Source of the DNA: Sphingobacteriaceae bacterium
Lineage (GTDB): Bacteria > Bacteroidota > Bacteroidia > Sphingobacteriales > Sphingobacteriaceae
Length of the DNA stretch: 37,456 nt
Assembly: GCA_029266635.1 (NCBI GenBank)
Contig: JAQSWM010000015.1
Span: 1-37,456, forward strand
Direction: 5' to 3'
Shown here: positions 33,862-37,456 of the stretch, in pieces
Layout: each line of letters begins with the position of its first letter
How positions within the stretch are numbered: the stretch's first letter is position 1
Position numbers and translations under genes: made by a program
Notes under the pieces: generated by a model
Databases searched by the model: none
Seen by the model: only the letters and a program-made list of their open reading frames with translations
What the model was told of the DNA's origin: nothing

Positions 33862-34085
33862 ACTATGCGGCGGCGCTTCCGGCGGTAGGCGATGAAAATT
33901 ATAAACAAGATCAGTATCCCGAGAAGGGCAAAAGGCATCCAACCCTCACGCCAGTTCTTGTTTGTGCCTGCCCGATTGCTCATGTCGCTGTCGGCAGCGT
34001 CCTGGGCTATCGCCGAAAGGCAAGTACAAATAAGCAAGCTGAACATCAGCATCGCCTTGTTCCGAATTATAGCTATACGTTTCAT
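33858..34085 (-). CDS. Small exported membrane-anchored protein, 75 residues
   Basis: I do not recognise a family. The protein has an N-terminal signal peptide (ends CLSAIAQ at about residue 28), a short hydrophilic stretch, one transmembrane helix (about residues 50-66) and an Arg/Lys-rich tail (YRRKRRRIV). The topology is that of a small periplasmic anchor with a positively charged cytoplasmic end. The start ATG 34085 is the only one giving the signal peptide. It is convergent with lpxB. Confidence 0.6.
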   Translation of the reverse strand: MKRIAIIRNKAMLMFSLLICTCLSAIAQDAADSDMSNRAGTNKNWREGWMPFALLGILILFIIFIAYRRKRRRIV

Positions 34086-34091
34086 GGTTCT

Positions 34092-34106
34092 GTTTAACCA
34101 TTAAAC
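34092..34106. other. Palindrome directly upstream of the 75-residue protein gene
   Basis: GTTTAACCATTAAAC is a perfect inverted repeat (6-base arms, 3-base centre) that ends six bases before the start codon of the minus-strand gene. It could be an operator or a leader hairpin; nothing else supports a role. Confidence 0.35.
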
Positions 34107-34246
34107 AAAATTCATGCGTATTTGATTAAAGAAAATTCCTGTTGCTGAAAAGCTGCCTGCACCGGCTTTTAAGTGATTGAAACCCTCAAACTTCCAAACA
34201 ATACAAACCACTGTTGTGTTGTTTTCAAAAAAAAAATCACACGGCC

Positions 34247-34477
34247 ATGGGACAGATTTTTACTATCAACATCAATCAGTCGAATTATGAATTTCAGATT
34301 CTAAAATTAAAACAGGAAAACCGCCACGTAGAATCCCAAATACTGTTTGGCGGATCTGAGCTCACCTTGTTCAGGGATGCGGGGCAAAACTGGGAACAAA
34401 AAGATGCCTCTAACCAAATAATGAATGACTTGATCAGAGGCATCGGAAATGCTATATCGCTAAGGTACCGGGTGTAG
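34247..34477 (+). CDS. Hypothetical protein, 76 residues
   Basis: I do not recognise a family. The protein begins MGQIFTININQSNYEFQILK and is composed of alternating hydrophobic residues suggesting beta strands, then a short helical end (NQIMNDLIRGIGNAI). There is no signal peptide or membrane helix. I start at ATG 34247; an ATG 11 codons upstream is open but lies in a poly-A region. It is probably a small soluble protein. Confidence 0.55.
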   Translation: MGQIFTININQSNYEFQILKLKQENRHVESQILFGGSELTLFRDAGQNWEQKDASNQIMNDLIRGIGNAISLRYRV

Positions 34478-34492
34478 TGTTTTGAACACTAC
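34474..34492. other. Perfect hairpin between two convergent small genes
   Basis: An eight-base perfect stem (34474-34481 with 34485-34492) with a three-base loop covers the stop codon of the plus-strand gene and sits next to the stop of the minus-strand gene. It lacks a T tract on either side, so it is at most a weak terminator. Confidence 0.45.
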
Positions 34493-34497
34493 CCGTC

Positions 34498-34671
34498 CTA
34501 CAAAATACTGTACAGTACAGAGGCAAGCATCAGCACGAATAAAATCATTACTGTTGCTATCCTGTCGTATCTCACCCTTTCAGTATAATTTAAAGGTGTT
34601 TTTCTTGCGTAAAGTTCGGTATCTTGGGCTTGTCTGTAAGCTGAAAGATCGGGGTGCAATTTAACTAACAT
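34498..34671 (-). CDS. Very small membrane protein, 57 residues
   Basis: A 57-residue frame reads MLVKLHPDLSAYRQAQDTEL, then a charged stretch ending ERVRYDRIA, and finishes with a hydrophobic helix (TVMILFVLMLASVLYSIL). A single C-terminal membrane helix after a basic segment is a sensible small membrane protein with the positive charges on the cytoplasmic side. I recognise no family. It is convergent with the 76-residue protein and lies downstream of the lipoprotein gene on the same strand. Confidence 0.5.
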   Translation of the reverse strand: MLVKLHPDLSAYRQAQDTELYARKTPLNYTERVRYDRIATVMILFVLMLASVLYSIL

Positions 34672-34730
34672 AGGTAAGTGATTTATTGCTGTTTATGTTG
34701 CAAATTGCTTGCCAAACTTTTAAACCTCCG

Positions 34731-35243
34731 TCACTCCACTGTATATTCAAGGCTCAGAATGCCGTCAGTAATATTAACTATCTCCTGTTTCTCAGCATTA
34801 AAGGCCCGATAATTAAAAGTGGCCTCCACAGTTTTTGCCTGGTAATCTATACTGGCAATTGTGAACGACCCCTCGTATCCACCTGCTGTAACGTAGTTGC
34901 CGCCGCTCTTCCCCTTATCATAATATGCGCTGTTCCCGTTACTATTCAGGATATAAGTTCCGGCTTTGATTTGAGTGCCGCCATTTGCCACCGAGATTCC
35001 AACTTCACTGTGCGTCTTTGAATCAAATGCCTTTATTTCCAGGTGTCCATCGCTCATCAATCTGCACGTGGTGGGCTTAACTGCAATATTATCCGACAAT
35101 GGCCACCAACTCTTCCCGTTTATCGTACATGTAAATCCCGCTTGCTCAACATATTCCTCTTCTTTGCACGAATACACCATAAAAATTACCGTGGATACGA
35201 GCAGCAGCAGGACGGTTGCCCTAATATTTCGTAAATAGTTCAT
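34731..35243 (-). CDS. Lipoprotein, DUF6252-like
   Basis: A 170-residue lipoprotein. The signal peptide ends in the lipobox MVYSC, followed by KEEEYVEQAGFTCTINGKSWWP. The mature protein is beta-rich and ends with VNITDGILSLEYTV. The opening TINGKSW and the ending I-x-I-T-D-G-x-L/F are the pattern of DUF6252-type lipoproteins common in Bacteroidota and of unknown function. It diverges from the Xre regulator gene; 208 bases separate them. Confidence 0.75.
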   Translation of the reverse strand: MNYLRNIRATVLLLLVSTVIFMVYSCKEEEYVEQAGFTCTINGKSWWPLSDNIAVKPTTCRLMSDGHLEIKAFDSKTHSEVGISVANGGTQIKAGTYILNSNGNSAYYDKGKSGGNYVTAGGYEGSFTIASIDYQAKTVEATFNYRAFNAEKQEIVNITDGILSLEYTVE

Positions 35244-35451
35244 ATTATACCTCTTTTTTACTTACCTATTTTCTGGAGATAGCTCGTTGCAACGTGAAAA
35301 ACAATTGTTGGAAATCTGACTGATAAGAGTATCGCTTTGTGATATAAACCTAAAGAGAGAAGCTACAACATTGGACAAAAACAACCCTAAGAAATAATTA
35401 GGGGTCTCCCTTGCAATCGATTATTATTTTTGGCTATCTTGTATAAAGTTT

Positions 35452-35814
35452 ATGAAAACCGAACTCGGACATGTGATTGCAGCATGTAGAAAGGCTTGCT
35501 CTTATAAGCAGGACTATATGGCTTACCGCCTGGGTATTACTACTCATGCTTATGCGAATATGGAGCGTGGGCGGTGCGATATTTCATCTTCAAAGCTTAA
35601 GGCAATTGCCGACATTTTCCTGCTTAAGCCCTTCCAGCTTATAGTGCTTGCAGAAGAGATCATCGAAGTAGGCCATGATGAATGGCTCTACAGTGTTATT
35701 CGCGGAATGCTTCGTTTAACAAGCCCGCAGCAATCCTTTTCAAGCCCATCTGCTGAGGATCTGTTTCTTCAAACAATAGAAAAAAGCTTAACAAAAGCTG
35801 TGAGCCACCCGTAG
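35452..35814 (+). CDS. Xre-family HTH transcriptional regulator
   Basis: A 120-residue protein with an N-terminal helix-turn-helix of the Xre/HTH_3 type at about residues 6-62: VIAACRKACSYKQDYMAYRL, ITTHAYANMERGRCDISSSKLKAIADIF. The C-terminal half is helical, without a known ligand domain. Many Bacteroidota carry several such short regulators. It diverges from the lipoprotein gene, and its target is not evident. Confidence 0.82.
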   Translation: MKTELGHVIAACRKACSYKQDYMAYRLGITTHAYANMERGRCDISSSKLKAIADIFLLKPFQLIVLAEEIIEVGHDEWLYSVIRGMLRLTSPQQSFSSPSAEDLFLQTIEKSLTKAVSHP

Positions 35815-35984
35815 GTTAGAACAGCGGACCTGATGAAATCGGGGCAAAACCACCCGGCAGCTGCCTCAAATCTGTTGATTAGCATGCATCCACCAAGTAC
35901 TAACCATATCTTGCCGCAATAATCTGTCTTTATTTTCCTTGCATATTGAATTTTAAATCCCGAAAATTGTGCCTCTCACAAAGA

Positions 35985-36058
<74 letters not shown>

Positions 36059-36062
36059 CACG

Positions 36063-36097
36063 AAAAACGCCCTTCTGCTTGGAAGGGCGTTTCTTTT
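36063..36097. terminator. Terminator between tRNA-Ala and the nitric oxide reductase gene
   Basis: An 11-base stem (36065-36075 with 36082-36092) with a six-base loop. An A tract precedes it and a T-rich tract follows, so it can stop both the tRNA transcript (plus) and the convergent reductase transcript (minus). Confidence 0.88.
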
Positions 36098-36113
36098 TAT
36101 ACTCTCACTCGTG

Positions 36114-37456
36114 CTACGGCTTTGAAGCATCATTCTGATTTAGGTCAAACTTGCCCTTCTCATAGCTCCAGCCTGTTTTAAGGCCGATAACAAATAAAGC
36201 CAGCCCGATTGTCCCGAAGGCGAAGATCGTATCGCCGATAACCCGCAGCCACCGCAACGTATTCATAAGTGGCTGCTGCATAAACTCGGCAGACCGGGCG
36301 TACCACATTCCGTGGTTTACACTTGCAACCGTTTGCAGCAAACCAATTGGCAGCACACTGATCAGCACCATCAGCAGCAAACCGATATTAATAGACCAGA
36401 ATGAGAACGATATCAGCTTATCTTTCCACACGTTCTGCCTGTACAAGCCTTTCAGTACAAACAGCATCAACCCGATACCTAAAATCCCGTACACACCGAA
36501 CAGCGCAGTGTGGCCATGTACCGGAGTTGTATTCAGCCCTTGCATGTAGTACAAAGCGATTGGCGGATTGATGATGAAGCCAAATATCCCCGCACCCAAA
36601 AAGTTCCAGAATGCAACTGCTACCAAACAGTAGATTGGCCATTTGTAAGCCTTCACCCATGGCTGAAGTTTGCTGATCTGGTAATTATGCCAGGCTTCTG
36701 TGCCGATGATCACCAACGGCACAACCTCCAGGGCGCTGAAAGTGGAACCGAGCGCAAGCACTGCTGTAGGCGTACCTGAAAAATACAGGTGGTGAAACGT
36801 GCCGATTATCCCTCCCGAAAGGAAGATAACCGTAGAGAACAACACATTAAGAGTAGCAACCCGCTCATTCAGCAACTGCATTCGTGTGAACAAAAACGCG
36901 GCAACTACAGTGGCAAAAACTTCGAAGAAACCTTCTACCCAAAGATGCACCACCCACCAGCGCCAGTACTCTCCAATAGCCAGGTTTGTCCGCCTTCCCC
37001 ACATCAGCCCCGCTCCGTAAAACATCGCGATAGCAACAGACGAAACGATGAACATGATGAGCAAATGCCGGCTGGACGATCTCTTTACCAGCGCAGGCCA
37101 CAATGCCCGAAGCATCAGCCCCAGCCACAGGAACAATCCCACAAGCAGGAATATCTGCCAAAATCTACCCAAATCGACATACTCATATCCCTGGTGGCCG
37201 AACCAAAAGTTTTCTACAAAACCCAGCCGCTGCATAATGGCATACCATTGGCCCACCATAGAACCTGCTACGATAATGAGCAATGCAATGAACAGGAAGT
37301 TCACGCCCAACCTTTGAAATTTAGGCTCGTGGCCTGATACAGCCGGAGCGATGTAAAGCCCTGTTGCCAACCAGGAAGTGGCGATCCAGAAGATGGCGAT
37401 CTGCACGTGCCAGGTGCGGCTGAGCGAATAAGGAAGGAATTTATCGAGTGGAATGC
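36114..37456 (-). CDS. norB: Quinol-dependent nitric oxide reductase (qNor), C-terminal part, cut by the window
   Basis: This is the large membrane subunit of a nitric oxide reductase, which reduces two NO to N2O. At least 446 residues are present and the frame runs off the right edge, so the N terminus is missing. Heme and metal ligands are visible: H in SRTWHVQIAIFW, the HLWVEG set (FeB histidine plus the glutamate special to NOR), FHHLYFSG (two more FeB histidines) and VHGHTALFG (heme histidines). The opening SLSRTWHVQ resembles the qNor (NorZ) form, where the N-terminal domain is fused, but the part that would prove this lies outside. A GTG at 37406 could be mistaken for its start. Confidence 0.9.
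   Translation of the reverse strand, partial: IPLDKFLPYSLSRTWHVQIAIFWIATSWLATGLYIAPAVSGHEPKFQRLGVNFLFIALLIIVAGSMVGQWYAIMQRLGFVENFWFGHQGYEYVDLGRFWQIFLLVGLFLWLGLMLRALWPALVKRSSSRHLLIMFIVSSVAIAMFYGAGLMWGRRTNLAIGEYWRWWVVHLWVEGFFEVFATVVAAFLFTRMQLLNERVATLNVLFSTVIFLSGGIIGTFHHLYFSGTPTAVLALGSTFSALEVVPLVIIGTEAWHNYQISKLQPWVKAYKWPIYCLVAVAFWNFLGAGIFGFIINPPIALYYMQGLNTTPVHGHTALFGVYGILGIGLMLFVLKGLYRQNVWKDKLISFSFWSINIGLLLMVLISVLPIGLLQTVASVNHGMWYARSAEFMQQPLMNTLRWLRVIGDTIFAFGTIGLALFVIGLKTGWSYEKGKFDLNQNDASKP

Noticed and set aside
35411-35441. TTG-N21-TATCTTG upstream of the Xre regulator
   Set aside because: The -7 element is one T short and would place the start of transcription almost at the ATG, implying a leaderless mRNA. 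It was judged too weak to list as a promoter.
36789-37337. Long plus-strand open frame opposite the nitric oxide reductase
   Set aside because: It is antisense to a membrane protein whose ligand histidines are all in place; the charged, His/Gln-rich translation is a shadow.

Overview
This window comes from a member of the Bacteroidota, most likely of the Sphingobacteriia/Cytophagia type. The evidence is the gldKLMN core of the type IX secretion / gliding system, the DUF4271-hemD gene pair, an argE-argH pair of the Bacteroidota kind, single-chain E1 alpha/beta oxo-acid dehydrogenase, and Bacteroidota-style promoters (TTTG, 19-20 bp, TAnnTTTG) seen upstream of sucD, gcvH and feoA. The genus cannot be named from sequence reading alone. 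Gene density is high and no gene-free stretch exceeds 300 bases. No insertion sequence, prophage, integrase, CRISPR array or rRNA is visible.

Layout. 64-2480: succinyl-CoA:3-ketoacid CoA-transferase (scoA, scoB, minus strand) diverges from succinyl-CoA synthetase alpha (sucD). 2647-4595: a DUF2892 protein with a repetitive Gly/Ser/Met tail, a PAP2-type phosphatase and an unrecognised protein. 4634-8563: a lipocalin-like lipoprotein, a BamA/TamA-like barrel protein, a DUF4271 membrane protein and hemD. 8822-13484: gldK, gldL, gldM, gldN, closed by a strong terminator. 13553-17219 (minus): N-acylornithine/citrulline deacylase (argE-type), argH and a class I aminotransferase, packed as one operon. 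17379-18263: gcvH, a VanZ-like protein and a 42-residue lipoprotein with a TTG start. 18381-21985: feoA, feoB, a MntA/HepT toxin-antitoxin pair and a SprT-like protein, tightly spaced. 21975-23951 (minus): E1 alpha-beta fusion. 24062-24820: ZIP-type metal transporter. 24823-26202 (minus): lutB without lutA or lutC beside it. 26353-27057: a lipoprotein. 27197-31320: DUF485 protein, ActP-like symporter and acetyl-CoA synthetase, an acetate uptake and activation operon. 31383-33861: CsbD, surE, a small membrane protein and lpxB. 33858-35814: an islet of small unrecognised proteins plus a Xre regulator. 35986-36058: tRNA-Ala(GGC). 36114 to the right edge (minus): quinol-type nitric oxide reductase, cut by the window.

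Themes. Much of the window serves acyl-CoA and short-chain acid metabolism (SCOT, SucD, E1, LutB, ActP/Acs), envelope building (BamA-like protein, LpxB, several lipoproteins) and protein secretion (GldKLMN). The parts most worth a second look are the MntA/HepT pair embedded between feoB and sprT, an enlarged loop in the acetate symporter, two very small genes (18135-18263 and 34498-34671), and a set of well-formed Bacteroidota promoters that also correct the start of sucD. I did not find a convincing wholly new multi-gene system; most of the window is ordinary core genome.
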